From contig CM041465.1 in the NCBI GenBank assembly GCA_023213395.1, positions 148,807,741-148,871,740 on the forward strand: a DNA stretch of 64,000 nucleotides, read 5' to 3'. Each line of letters opens with the position of its first letter. Positions within the stretch are counted from its first letter, which is position 1. A program made the translations under genes and the position numbers. A model generated the notes under the pieces. It saw only the letters and a list, made by a program, of their open reading frames with translations, had not been told where the DNA came from and searched no databases. Source of the stretch: Cycas panzhihuaensis (lineage: Eukaryota; Cycadophyta). Shown here piece by piece: positions 31,021 through 42,160 of this stretch.

Positions 31021-31930
31021 GTTGTTGCTTGCCAATGGTTTTGCTTTAGAGTTGTCATGTGACGGGCAAGAATGGCAACATCATGGGCAATATTCGGTCT
31101 TGTGTTGGTAACATAAATGAGGCTACCTACAAGTTGCCGATAGAGTGTTGCGTCTACCTCTCGAGTGTCTTCATTGGAAAGTTTGACATTGGGCTCCATT
31201 AGAGTAGACATTGTTTTGGCATCTTCTAATCGGAACTTGATTAGAAGATCGCTGATATATTTTTCTTGGGAGAGATTTTTCCATTGCATTCCCAAGTAAT
31301 ATCTCATTAGTCCGAGGTCAGACAGTTTGAAGGATTTTGACAAGTCCATCTTTAATTTGCTGATATCCTGCTCACTGTTTCCGGTTATCAGCATGTCCTC
31401 TACAAAGATTAGGAGATATGTGACTTTGCCTTTTTCTCTCTTGATGAACAAAGTTGCATCAATGTCTTAATAGTCACATACCTCATAACCAAGTTGCCTC
31501 ATTTTGTTGGACAACTTGGTGAACCAGGTGCGAGGGGCTTGCTTTAGGCCATATAGTGATTTTTTCAGTCTACACACTTTCTGCTCCTGTCTTGCTATCT
31601 CAAAGCCTTCAAGCTATGTCATGTAGATTTCTTCTTTCAAATCTCCGTTGAGAAAAGCAATTTTCACATCGAGTTGGTGGATTTTCCAACCCTGTTGAGC
31701 AGCCAAGGCTACAAGTGCTCTGATTGTGGGCCATTTGGTAGTTGGTGCGAAGACCTCTGTGTAGTCGATGCCTTCCCTTTGGGTGAATCCCTTTGCGACC
31801 AACCTCGTCTTGGGTTTTTCAAGGGTGCCGTCTGATCTGTATTTATTTTTGAAGACCCATTTGTTTCTGACTACCTTCCTTCCCAAAAGCAGATCGACGA
31901 GCTCCCATGTATCGTTCTTGATCAAGGATT
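31021..31930 (-). pseudogene. copia3 reverse transcriptase
   Basis: Open segment 31614-31925: DTWELVDLLLGRKVVRNKWV, TRLVAKGFTQREGIDYTEVF, IHQLDVKIAFLNGDLKEEIY. After one frame break: QEQKVCRLKKSLYGLK, APRTWFTKLSNKMRQLGYEV. Then 30825-31451: LLIFVEDMLITGNSEQD, LSDLGLMRYYLGMQ, LSQEKYISDLLIKFRLEDA, YRQLVGSLIYVTNTRPNIAH. The catalytic box is FVED: the first of the two metal-binding Asp is Glu, so polymerase activity is unlikely. Confidence 0.9.
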
Positions 31931-32748
31931 AGTATTCCTCATTCATGGCATTTCTCCAAATTGTGTTTCACATCTTCTTGGTATGATAGAGGCTCGTCAT
32001 TTGAACCAAGGTGCAGTTTAGCTGGTTCAAGCTTTGTAGGAGGTAATGTTTGCTCCCTTCCTCTGTAGGCACCACTTTGAGTGCTAGTCTTGCCTACCTC
32101 ATCAGTTCTCAAGTCTTTGTGCAACTGGTAGGCTTCTCGAAAACCTTTGGTTGGGAATGAGGTTCTTATTTCCACAACATTCTGGTCTTTATTTTGATCC
32201 TGAAAAGGATCATGGGAGATATATGGTTCAGAGGTCGATGACATTGTTGGAGAAGATGGCCCTGCAACTGAAGGTGGTTCTTCTATAGCTCCTTTTCCTT
32301 TTGATGCTTGATGTGGTGATGATTCCTAGCTATTCTCCCAAGATGGCGCTGGATTGCCGCACATTGGCACAGGATCTGAGTCAAGGATAGTGTCCTCCGA
32401 GGCTGTATTGTCAGATTCTAAAATTTTGAGTATTTCTTCAGTGTCTACCCCCCCAAGTGTTGGAATCTGTACATCATATTCCTAGACATCGTTGTATCTA
32501 TGAGATGGTGCTTTAGAATCAAGATGAAGTAGTTGATCCTCTGTCTTCGCAAACACCACATCCCTAGTAATAATGATCTTCTTTAATGTTGGAATGAAGA
32601 CCCTGTACCCTTTCTTGTTCATGGGGTACCCAACAAAGATGCCCTTTAAAGCTCGCGGTTGGAACTTATTTCTGTGATCATCAAGAATGTGAGCATAACA
32701 AGTAAAGCTGAAAATTTTGAAGTGATGGACAATGGGGGTCCGTCCAGT
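31931..32748 (-). pseudogene. copia3 integrase C-terminus and linker to RT
   Basis: Decayed region with open part 31939-32244 (SEPYISHDPFQDQNKDQN and a charged stretch). The GKP-type block (KLGPSPNERWTG) leads into FKIFSFTCYAHI-like, KFQPRALKGIFVGYPMNKKG-like and RDVVFAKTEDQLLHLDSKA-like words. Sequence is continuous with integrase in the element sense. Confidence 0.75.
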
Positions 32749-33257
32749 TCATCGTTCATTTGGAGATGGGCCGAGCTTCGATGGACTTATGTTGTTCATG
32801 TAGTAGACTGCAGTATAAATAGCTTTGGCCCAAAGATATGCAAGTATATTCTTGAAGACGAGCATAGGCCGTTGCATATTCATTATGGTTTTGTTAGCCC
32901 TTTCAACAATGCCATTTTGCTGAGGGGTACCTGCAATAGTTGTTTGATGCTTGATCCCATGGTGACAGAAGAAGTCTTTGAATTCATTTGAAGTGTATTC
33001 ACCACAATTATCTGTCTTGAGACACTTCAGCTGATATCTGGATTCCTTCTCTGTGAGAGTCTTGACTGCCTTGAATACTATGAATGCTTCATCTTTTGAT
33101 TTGAGAAAGGTCACCCATACCTTTTGATTGAAGTCATCAATAAATGTAATGTAGTACCTCTTCCTTGTGAGAGAAGGGATAGGCATAGGCCACAGATGCC
33201 TGAGTGTATTAATTCAAGAGGCTGACTGGCTTTCCATTGACTTTGGGGAAATGGCTG
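32749..33257 (-). pseudogene. copia3 integrase core
   Basis: Open 145 residues (32749-33186): ITFIDDFNQKVWVTFL, LKTDNCGEYTSNEFKDF (second Asp), HHGIKHQTTIAGTPQQNGIVE (Glu). Just upstream the first catalytic position reads HSGICG (Gly codon, complement of 33198-33200), followed by a one-base loss that shifts the frame. Copia2b has the same Gly, copia1 and copia4 have Asp. Confidence 0.9.
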
Positions 33258-34110
33258 TTAGTGGGATTTGGCAATAATGCAAGCTTCACATTTGAATGGC
33301 TTAGGGGAAAATCTGGGCAGACTTGGAGTGGAATGGGAGATTTCCTTAAGTCGATCAAATTTGACGTGCCGCATGCGAGCATGCCAGAGAGCTTCTGGGG
33401 ACAGTTTGGAATGAGTCAAGGTGACATTATATGTAAGTTCTTCTTCGACATAAATGGGAGTAGCAACTTGGTATGCGAAAGAAGTCAATGTGGTTCCAGT
33501 CAGTCTAAATAGCGTACCTTCAAGTTTCCCAGTCATCACGACAGAACATGAAGGTGGGTGAATAACACTAAGAACTTGATCATTAGCTATGACACTCAGG
33601 TCGAATCCACGGGAGACAAGTGTGGATAATGACAGAAGGTTTTGTTTGAGATGGGGAATATACAAGACATCTTTTAAAGTAAAATTGGGTAGGCCTGGGA
33701 GCTTCAGGCGTATGGAGCCCATGCCTTGAACAGGTTGTGTCGACTTATCGGCCATATGTACTACTCCAATGACCTCTAAATCAAAATCCTGGAAGAAGTC
33801 CCAGTGAGAAGTCATGTGTTGGGTAGCTCCTGTGTCCATAACCCAGTCTAATGATGATGTTGATGCAGTATTTGCCTGTCCAAGAGGTCGAGGTAGTGGC
33901 GAATCAAGCTGACAAATGGCTGTGCCATAGTGTGCCTCGATGTACCTCTTAGGTCTAGAAGCAACAGATAAGGTGGTTGTTTCCCTGCTTTGTTGAATAC
34001 ATGCCTCAATGAGATTTGCTCTTGTAAATAAGTCATCATGACTCTCATCAACATTGTGGGTTTGATGCTGTTGTTGTTGATGACGAGGCAATCTATTGTA
34101 GTCAATGCGG
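33258..34110 (-). pseudogene. copia3 protease and GAG-pre-integrase
   Basis: A 277-residue open frame, among the longest here. LDWVMDTGATQHMTSHWDFF holds the protease DTG. MADKSTQPVQGMGSIRLKLP, VLYIPHLKQNLLSLSTLV follow. The zinc region is ALWHARMRHVKFDRLKEI and FKCEACIIAKSH; the first His of the usual GH pair reads RH. An Arg/Ser-rich segment with ASRPKRYIEAHYGTAICQL precedes the protease. Confidence 0.9.
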
Positions 34111-35022
34111 CAATCTTTTGCAAGGTGTCCTTTCCTGTTACACCTTTGACACTTGGGAGCATTATTGTTTGACTGTCTCTGATTGGCAGTCTTTTGACTG
34201 CTGTTTTGCTACTAACCTTGTTGTTGTCTTTGTTGTTGTCCATGTTGCTTTCCCCTACCACTTCCGTGACCTCTTCTTCCTCCGCCTGAAGATTGACCTT
34301 GCTATTTGGTATAGTATACTTCCTCGTCCATGTCAGCTTTGAAGGCTACATTAAGAGGTGAATCTGAAAGTGGGAAGTTGGTAGCGAAGGTCTTGTCATG
34401 TTCAATAAACTTTTCAGCTAGCACTTCAAAGTCGAGGGTCTCCAGTGTGCTAGATGATTGAAGATTTCCTAGCAGGTTCTTATAATTAGGAACGTGCAAA
34501 CTTGATTGAATTAGGAAGGCCCAAGTTATGCATTGGGTCTTAAAATCCCTGTCAATGGCCTGTTTAATGGGGCGAAGAGCATTGATGGTTTCATGTGATT
34601 GCCCTTTCTGCATTCGCATCTTGTTCATCTTCAATACCATATGAACAAACTCCAAGTCTGATCGAGTATCGAAGTTTCTTTTGAGGACTTCGAGGACCTT
34701 GAAGACAGTGTCGTGCTGTGTGCCATCGATCAGGGTGTGCAAGGAGTAATCAGTAACTAGCAGGATCTCCGCTTTGATCTTCTAGTCTTTAATGATCCAT
34801 TGTCGCCGTTGCGGATTATTAGGTGGAGGAGTTGGAGGTGTGCCACCGCTCTATTATGTGGTGTCGGTAGCAGGTACTATCGAGGTTAAGCCCAAGTGGT
34901 CCAGCCAGAGTCACTCATACTTGGTTGCGTTCTTGGCTCCCGTGAACTATAGATCCCAGTTTTCCTTTCCCTTTAGCGTACAATTCACATTTTACTTGAA
35001 GTTGGTCGACATGGTGGTATGA
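34111..35022 (-). pseudogene. copia3 gag
   Basis: UBN2-type Gag: MHTLIDGTQHDTVFKVLEVL, LEFVHMVLKMNKMRMQKGQS, LHVPNYKNLLGNLQSSSTL, FEVLAEKFIEHDKTFATNF, then a Gly/Arg/Gln-rich basic segment and knuckle CQRC-NRKG-H-LAKDC near 34110-34150. The N-terminal part (34790-35022) has stops and a low-complexity Pro/Thr stretch; the start is probably near 35012. Confidence 0.85.
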
Positions 35023-37160
35023 AAAAATGAATAAGAGTGATATATATAAATGTGTATGAAAATGCACTAAATAGAAGAAGGTGGAGTCATTGACACTTGT
35101 GATAGGTCTACTCGACGCATTAGGTAATAATGATGATGTAAAGCCACTAATACTTGTGGCGAATCTTCCTGACGCAGCAGGGAATGACGAAGTAATACAA
35201 TGCAAGATGTGGAAGCAAAGAGATCTCAAATAAGTGTGTGGTATAAGTGATCTAATCAAGATAAGTGAGAAGGCCTATATAGAAGTCGGCATGTGGGTAC
35301 ACCCAAACTGATAACCAAAGTGATGTAGGATGTGTAACAAACCCAAACCTCTAACTTGTGTCCAAAGTAGGTGAGGTGTCAATGCGTAGGGGGCTTCTAT
35401 CATATGTAGTAAGTGGTCTTCACCCGCAATACTCACACTGTTCCTTGGTGATAAAATCCAAGTAAACGTGGAGCCCAGGTACTGTCGGCCCTCACCCTGT
35501 TCACCAATGAGCAATGATATACTCTTCGAAGAGAAGTACGTATATGTCCCATGGCTATGGCAGATATTGGCCTAGTTAAATTAATTATCTTGATTAAGAG
35601 TTTTTAGTTTTTCCGAATGGTTATCAGGATAATCCCTGATTGGAGATTGTAGGTATGGCTAACCTATCTCTCCACCATTATGCCGGCTATGACCAGACCT
35701 AGTATGAAACTCACACCTCCCTTAGGGCTCAGACTTCGGCCAAACTTGGTCTATTTCAACCAAGGCGAGTATGCGTATAAGTCAAGAACTAACGGTATAA
35801 AGTCGTCGAGATGAGTTGATTTTAAGGAAAGTGCTCTTGTTCTCGAATGACATATAAAAATAACTGAAAATTGAATATAAATGCTCCACTTAAGTGTTGT
35901 TGTCGTGTCCAAGTGTAGTGATGATGTGTCCACCTAGTGCCCAAGTGGCACTCAATGAGGTCTCCAAGTGCATGCAATCATTAAAATCATACACATATGA
36001 TGAACCAAATCATCGAATATTGCTCCGATCTAGATGATTGCTTAGTACGAAGGATTTCAGTGCCTTGTTCGTTTTACAAAAGGGCCAAAATAGGTCTCGA
36101 AAAGCCAAAAAGGCTATAAATGTCTAAAAAAACTCCTCTTACATGCAATATTATTTATTTATTTAAATGAAGGGGAAAAAAAAAAAATTCAGAAATACAA
36201 TGTAATTGAAAAATCAAATTTTTAGCAAGCCAAGTCTGTTGTTGGATAGATTGTATTGTCTATTGTACCGCTATATGGCACAAATTTCAAAAAATTTTGA
36301 AAAAATTAAAAAAATTCAAATTTATTGCCCTTCACCTGCACTTTACAAATATGTGAAAATTTTTGAAAAATCTTATTAAAAACAGACAAAAAAGTTGATT
36401 TTAGCTCGCGGCCAAAATGTACTAGAAAACCCAAAAATGTTCATAACTTTTCAACGGAGCGTCGGATTTATGTGAGATTTGTCCCAAATGATAGATTGGG
36501 ACGAGGAGATGCGAAAATATGTATTACAACAGGAAAAAACTTTTCAGATTTTTTCAGATCTGAGATTTTTAAATTTGGAGGGTGGTTGCCTAAAGTAGGT
36601 TGTTTGATCCCTTTAATCTCGAAATCTCGTGTCGCTCCAGTAGACGAAAGTGATCAAGAGGCTAAAATGCACCTATTGGTGAAATTTCATGCGATTTTGA
36701 GGACTTTGATTTTTTAAATCATACTGCTATACATGATTCTGTACAGTCTGTACAATGTTCGTACAATTTGATTTTAGACTTCAAAATCTACTTTTAATCA
36801 CTGAAAATCACTGATTTCTTCTTCTGTAAGCTGTAAATCTAGCTTTTACTGCAAATATGGGCAAATAATAGACCAAAAATGCTAGATTTGAGGTTCAAAA
36901 AGAAGGCTGAAAACTGCTATAAGACGAGCAATTCTTGTGCTCTTTTAGGTCTGCAAATAGGCTGTTTTAGGCAGCCACACTTCTCTAATCTGCAAAAATA
37001 AAACAATACAAGAGCATACAAATTTATACTAAAAATTTGCTAAAAAGAGCTTTAAAAATAGATTTAAAAAAATATCTCAACTCTTCACTTCACATGAATG
37101 GTGAAGAAGAGGAGAAAATAGCTTGCAATCTCCTTGCAAGTGATTATGGCACTAGGATCC
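35023..37160 (-). other. copia3 leader
   Basis: Untranslated, AT-rich, no protein signature. It carries diverged copies of the copia2b minisatellite (about 35085-35190) and the shared block with GGTTATCAGGATAATCCCTG (about 35615-35640). Near 36650-36700 a block reading GTGAAATTTCATGCGATTTT resembles the copia4 leader near 52955-52975. Confidence 0.75.
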
Positions 37161-37162
37161 TC

Positions 37163-37180
37163 CCAATGGCTCTTATACCA
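37163..37180 (-). promoter_or_regulatory. copia3 primer binding site
   Basis: Minus strand TGGTATAAGAGCCATTGG, an initiator-Met type site with one change (C to A), two bases from the LTR. Confidence 0.9.
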
Positions 37181-37182
37181 CT

Positions 37183-37537
37183 TGTTGAGGGAATAGATTT
37201 AGGGATTTAGTGCATTAACACTACACAATGGCAAATAGCGGAGACAAGCATAATGTACTCATCAAGAGAAATACTAATAGCTTGAGCTCAGAGAGGAGAA
37301 GTGTAGAATGATCCCTCTCCATGTAATTTCAACTTATATAATGAGAATTTTGGAATTTAAGTTTTCCCTCCTAATGACATTCAGATAAGATTACATGAAA
37401 TTACAGTGAAATGAACTTTATGTCATTTCACTTAAGTGACTTAAGCATAGTCACCTTATCCTAAAGTTACAAACATAAAAGTGACTTTATCTAATTCTAA
37501 TTTTATGAAATGACCATGTGACATTAACATCATCACA
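37183..37537 (-). repeat. copia3 5' LTR
   Basis: Pairs with 29651-30016 and lacks about 11 bp present there (GCTCGTTAGGG region). Confidence 0.95.
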
Positions 37538-37927
37538 CAACGTGCTTTGTTCGAGCATGGAAGATTGGATTCTTAGTCATTTGAATGGTGTTCTGGTTGT
37601 TGCAGTTGATTAGAGTTGGAGAGTCTTGAGACAATCTCAACTCCTCAAGAAGATGTCCTAGCCGGATTGCTTCGCATGTTGACTGAGCTGCTACTTGGTA
37701 TTCAACTTCTGATGTTGACAAGGAGACAGTGGATTGCTTCTTTGTTTCCATGATATGATTCCATTCCCTAGGCCAAAGCAATATACGATGGAGGATTTCT
37801 AGCTTTCAGTATCTCCTGCCTAGTCAGAATCAGTGTATCCAGTCAAATGAGTCACACCTTGGTTACTGTAGTGGATTCCATAGGATTTTGTCCCTTGCAA
37901 ATATTGAAGTATATGTTTGGTTGCTTT
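37538..37927 (-). pseudogene. copia4 RNase H, N-terminal part
   Basis: Reads GLTGYTDSDxAGD-like residues (about 37810-37840), KKQSTVSLSTSEVEYQVAAQ with the catalytic Glu, EAIRLGHLLEELRL, CNNQNTIQMTKNPIFHARTKH and then copia3. The ORF 37533-37781 is open. The usual DNQ of the domain is CNNQ here, a loss of the third acidic residue. Confidence 0.88.
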
Positions 37928-38800
37928 CTAATGTGACTCTTTAGAAGTAGACATGAACCTTGAAACCAACCCCATGACAAACACTATGTCTGACCGAGTT
38001 GATGTAAGATATATGAGGTTGTTGACTAGTTTTCTGTAAAGAGTCTCATCTATTGGTTTCCCCTCTGGATTAGTAGTCAGTTTGGTTCCTGTACACATGG
38101 GTGTAGGAGATGGTTTACAGTTTGTCATTTTGAACTTCTCCAAGATTCGAGCTATATACTTGCTTTGATGAATTAAAATTCCATCTGGTTTTTTATGAAC
38201 CTCAACTCCTAGGTAGTAGTGAATCTCTCTTAGGTCTTTCATTTCAAAGGTCTTTGACAATTGATGTTGCAAAAAGTTGATCCAGCTAGTGTTGTTCCTA
38301 GTCAGTATTAGATCATCTACATACACAATGAGGATAGTGATCCGATTGTTCTTGTCGATGTGGACATAAAGTTTGGAATCTGTGTCTGATTATTTCATTC
38401 CAACACCCCTTAGGTAGGAGTCAATCTTGGCGTACCAGGACCTAGGAGGTTGTTTCAACCCATAAAGAGCTTTGTTGAGCTTGCAGACAAGATGTTCTTG
38501 CCCCTTGGTTACATATCCAGGGGGTTGTTCCATGTAAACCTCTTCTTGTAAGTCTCCATTGAGAAAAGCTCCCTTGACATCCATCTGATATACTAGCCAA
38601 TTATTCTGTGCAGTCAATGCAATCATAGTTTTGATGGTTGCTATTTTGCTAACCAAGGCAAATGTTTCTTCATAGTCAATGCCTTGAGTTTGAGTGTATC
38701 CCTTGGCCACAAGATGGGCCTTGTATTTTTCAATGGACCCATCTACCCTTTCTTTAACTTTGTACAACCATCTACACCCAACAATGGGTTTATGTGGCGG
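37928..38800 (-). pseudogene. copia4 reverse transcriptase
   Basis: Segment 38390-38767: KAHLVAKGYTQTQGIDYEETF, TIKTMIALTAQNNWLVYQMD, GAFLNGDLQEEVYMEQPPGY, LNKALYGLKQPPRSWYAKID. Segment 37928-38326: MYVDDLILTRNN with catalytic YVDD intact, LREIHYYLGVEVHK, HQSKYIARILEKFKM and YRKLVNNLIYLTSTRSDI. A single frame break near 38330-38390 separates them. This RT keeps its active site but not one open frame. Confidence 0.92.
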
Positions 38801-40279
38801 TGGTTTAATTAGATCCTAGGTTTTATCTTTCATGATTGATTCCATTTCCTCATCCATGACTTTGCTCCAGTGAGGATCATCATGGGTTTGTTGAAAGGAG
38901 ATGTCAAGGTGTTCTGCAAGTCCATAGTGTGTTTGACTTCTGGTTCTTCTACCTTCTTGGATGAGATCGGGATTGGTTCTTGATTCCTCTATTGTTTATA
39001 AGTACCACTTTGGTATTTTCTTCTGTGGTGTAGTAGGTGATCGTTCTAGATCATTGGTGGTATCCTCCGTGGAGGCACGAGGTTGTTGATCTATGGATTC
39101 ACGAGAGGCTCTTCGAGTGGTGGCCTGTATAGTTCTGCTCAAAGTTTCATTGTGCTCTCTTCGTTGCTCCCTTAAGTGTGGGTGTTCCCAATGGGGAATG
39201 ACAATCTTGTCAAGTGAGATAGAAGGTGGAGTGACATCCTCCTTAGTAAAGTCTAATGTTTCATCAAAATAAATGTCTCTACTTGGGTAGGTTTTATCAA
39301 TTATAGGCTTTGGGGACTTCATTATAGCCTACTAGGATACATTTTTTGCTTTTGTCATCCAATTTCCTTCTCTTTCCCGCTCGTATATGCATCTAGATAG
39401 TAGACCCAAAGATACGAAGATGTGAGACATTGGGTTTCTGTCCTAACTAGGCTTTTTTAGGAGTCATGTTTTCTAAGGCCTTGGTAGGACTTCAATTGAG
39501 TAGGTACATGACTGTGTTGGCTGCTTTAGCCCAATAACTATTGGATATTCCTTTTTGTTTCAGAAGAGACCGTGTCATTTCTATTATGGTCATGTTCTTC
39601 CTCTCTACTACTCCATTTGATTGAGGAGACTATGGCATTGTGAATTGTCTCTATATTCCATTTCTTTTGCAATACTGTGAGAATTCATTGGAGATGAACT
39701 CCCCACCGTTATCAGTTCTTAAACATTTGATATGGTGCCCACTTTCTTTCTCAACTCTGGCCTTGAAGCTGAAAAAAGGTATCGAACACATTAGACTTTA
39801 GTTTAAGGAAGTATATTTAGATTTTTCTAGTACAATCATCTATAATTTTCAGGTAATATCGAGTACCTTGGACGGACGGTGGTGTAAATGGACCACATAA
39901 ATCATTATGAAATAGCTAGAGTTTGCATGCTGCCCTTCTAGTGCTGGAGGAGAATTGTAGCATGTGTTGTTTACTAGTTTTCTTTATCGAGGGCAATCCA
40001 TTTACCATGTCATGTTTGCTTAATGAAGATAAGGCATCATAAGACAAATGACCATAGCGCAAATGCCAGAGCTTATCATTATCAATATTGAGTGTTACAT
40101 TGGGGGCAAAATGAATTGGTGAGGCGAGAAATTTGTACAATCCTTTAGTTTTAATGCCGTCACTAATCACTTTGTTCCCTTTGTATTTATCAAAAATAAT
40201 ACATTTGTCACCATTAAACAAGACTTGGAGTTTGTTGTTAGTCAGTTGGGAGACAGATAGTAGGTTTTTGGTCATCCCA
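38801..40279 (-). pseudogene. copia4 integrase, linker and GAG-pre-integrase
   Basis: GAG-pre-integrase segment 39916-40275: MTKNLLSVSQLTNNKLQVLF, NDKLWHLRYGHLSYDALSSL, MVNGLPSIKK. Core, with stops: LFHNDLCGPFTPPSVQGTRY (first Asp intact), IIDDCTRK, GGEFISNEFSQYCKRNGI, SPQSNGVVERKNMTIIEM (Glu), SYWAKAANTVMYLLN, KPNVSHLRIFGS. The linker 38996-39322 has YPSRDIYFDETLDF and a Thr/Arg/Pro-rich stretch. At least six stops. Confidence 0.88.
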
Positions 40280-40446
40280 AGTACATAGAGTACTCAGCCA
40301 ACTTTTTCAATGTTTCCATTAGGCATGGCAATTGGAACAATTCCGCGTTCTTGTATTGCATGAGTGGTATCGTCCCCAAGCTCGACTGATCCTACACCTT
40401 GAAGAGGAGTTATGTTGTTGAACCAGGGCCATTTGTGGGTCATATG
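40280..40446 (-). pseudogene. copia4 protease, C-terminal part
   Basis: THKWPWFNNITPLQGVGSVELG and IAMPNGNIEK are the normal continuation of a copia protease. The N-terminal part, with the active site, lies at 50936-50980 on the far side of gypsy2. The frame is continuous across the ATATG target repeat. Confidence 0.88.
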
Positions 40447-41280
40447 TGTTGACTCTGCTGGGGTATCTTATTACACTTACAAGACACCCCTTGCTACACT
40501 TGTCAAGGTTACACAGCGCTATAGTCTAGTTCAGGATACTGTCAACATGGTCATTCACATACATTCCATATATAATTCACAGAATGGTACACAGCAATAT
40601 AGAAATCAATACATACTCAATAAATCATCATTGCAACACCAAGAATACACCAATTTCCACGTAACTCTTCCTTTTATTAAGTCAACAGTTCATTTACACA
40701 AAAGGTGGAATGCATTCCCGAGCATTCCAAAGAAGATACAATCTTTCTGTTACAATGCGTACCCAGATGGTACTTATCATACGGTGATGCTCCAAATGGC
40801 TATCATGCGTACTGACTCCTGCACCTTTGCGTGCAGTGATATCCGGCTCTCACCCTAACCGGTGAATCATGCATACCTCCTTAAGTACTCATCTTTGGTA
40901 CCTTTTGGTTGAAGGGTTATGACTGCCTGTCATAACCGTACCCCTTCAGTCATGCGTACCCTTTCACTTAAACACTTGTTTAGCCTTAATTAATCCGTCC
41001 TTTGAGTCCGTACGTCCGTACGTACGTCTGGCACCTCAACAGGTCTTCACTGGTCCCCTTGAGTCGTGCGTACTGCTTCTGCTCGGTTCCGTTCTGCCGT
41101 TGGTACGTATCTGTCATACGTACCCGTTCTAGGTACGCACCTGTCATACGTACCCAGAATGCTAGTTTTTCTGCCGTTTTGCCTCGTGCGTACCTCTGTA
41201 CGGTCTGTACCTGCACAACTCGAGTTATTTGACCTACCTCTGGTCCTCACATAACTATTGGATCACTTTTGACTCTAACA
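40447..41280 (-). repeat. gypsy2 3' LTR
   Basis: 834 bp, pairs with 50125-50935 (811 bp). The 40980-41220 part is dense in GTACGTAC, GCGTACC and TACGTACC palindromic words; the partner LTR has many small deletions in this part. Open frames here on both strands come from this word bias. Confidence 0.95.
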
Positions 41281-41392
41281 TCTATCCTGGGTCAACAGTT
41301 ATGGGTTTGAGCATCCTTGCTCAACAAAACTCCAAAAAATCAAAATTTCGGGGTATCCCTCCCCCACTGTCTCAAGGCGGCTCCTGCTGCCT
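41281..41392 (-). other. gypsy2 3' untranslated stretch
   Basis: Between the extra ORF stop and the 3' LTR. A weak purine tract (ACCCAGGATAGA on the minus strand) abuts the LTR. Confidence 0.6.
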
Positions 41393-42160
41393 CTATCCGC
41401 CCAAAATTTCCTCGTTTATTTGTGTCAGGGTGGCAATAATGGCATCCTTCTCCTTTATTTTTTCCTGAAGGGCCGCTATCTCTGCTTTGTACCCTGCCTC
41501 CATGTCCTGAATCATTTGGATGATGGGTCCCGCTTTATCCTGCGATGTAGGAGGTGCGGAAGGTTCTCCTGCCTCTGTTGCTGGTGGGAAGTCTCCGCAT
41601 TCTTCCCAGGACGCTTCTGCTTCCTCCTCCTCTTTTTCTTCTGTTTCTTCTTCCCCTTTCTCCCTCTTCCCATGACGATGAACAGCTTGCTTCGTCCGAT
41701 GAGGGATAGGTGTTCCTTGTGTTTTCTGTAGCCAGGTAAGTACCTTTTGCATCTGCTTTTGAACTCTCCGTTTTGCTTCCATACTGGTTGTTGTATCTGG
41801 GAACTTTGCTACCCACTGTTTGATAATTGGCTCCCGAGGAGAGATGGTAGTTCTGGTCAACTGAACTTCTGGACGCTGGTAGAATAATATTGCCAGAAGC
41901 AATGAAGGATGGCGGAATGGATGTGTCCGGATTTCTTGTAACTGCTGTCTCATGCTTTCCGCCAAAAATTCTGACCAATTCAACCTTTCTCCATCCCGAA
42001 TTTTTAACAATACCTGCATCATGCCTCCCTGAATGTAGGTATATTTCCTTTTTGACAAAAATCTGGAATTAATTACTTTGGCCACCCATTGAAGTCTCCC
42101 ATCCATAATGTCGGCTACCCTGATTCCACCGGACATAATCTGAGTGTTAGGTGGCATAGT
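41393..42160 (-). CDS. gypsy2 extra 3' ORF, C-terminal part
   Basis: 254 residues open on the minus strand. It has VADIMDGRLQWVAKVINSRF, KYTYIQGGMMQVLL and LNWSEFLAESMRQQLQEI, then SLLLAILFYQRPEVQL. These blocks recur in gypsy3 (WVAHFLFTR, YTYR, NWASFLSG) and gypsy1 (YHGG, YNWSAFISEK). Next is a basic segment with KRRVQKQMQKVLTWLQKTQ, a long Glu-rich run (EEETEEKEEEEAEASWEE), and a C-terminal coiled coil DMEAGYKAEIAALQEKIKEK. It has no zinc finger or known catalytic motif. The ATG at 42157 may be internal, with the true start in 42228-42590. Confidence 0.75.
   Translation of the reverse strand, partial: TMPPNTQIMSGGIRVADIMDGRLQWVAKVINSRFLSKRKYTYIQGGMMQVLLKIRDGERLNWSEFLAESMRQQLQEIRTHPFRHPSLLLAILFYQRPEVQLTRTTISPREPIIKQWVAKFPDTTTSMEAKRRVQKQMQKVLTWLQKTQGTPIPHRTKQAVHRHGKREKGEEETEEKEEEEAEASWEECGDFPPATEAGEPSAPPTSQDKAGPIIQMIQDMEAGYKAEIAALQEKIKEKDAIIATLTQINEEILGG

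Larger units (their letters stand above)
29651..37537 (-). mobile_element. copia3: nested complete copia element
   Basis: LTRs 29651-30016 and 37183-37537 begin TGTTGAGGGAAT and end CATCRTCACA, with target repeats CAATG (29646-29650) and CAACG (37538-37542), one change apart. Primer site TGGTATAAGAGCCATTGG abuts the right LTR; purine tract CCATTAAGGGGGGGAT abuts the left. LTR divergence is about 6-7% by eye plus an 11-bp indel. The domain order is gag, protease, integrase, RT, RNase H, after a leader of about 2.1 kb. Frameshifts and active-site changes make it non-autonomous. Confidence 0.95.

Noticed and set aside
41002-41254. Overlapping open frames on both strands (Arg/Thr/Tyr-rich peptides).
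   Set aside because: They lie in the gypsy2 LTR and arise from the repeated TACGTAC words; not preserved as frames in the partner LTR.
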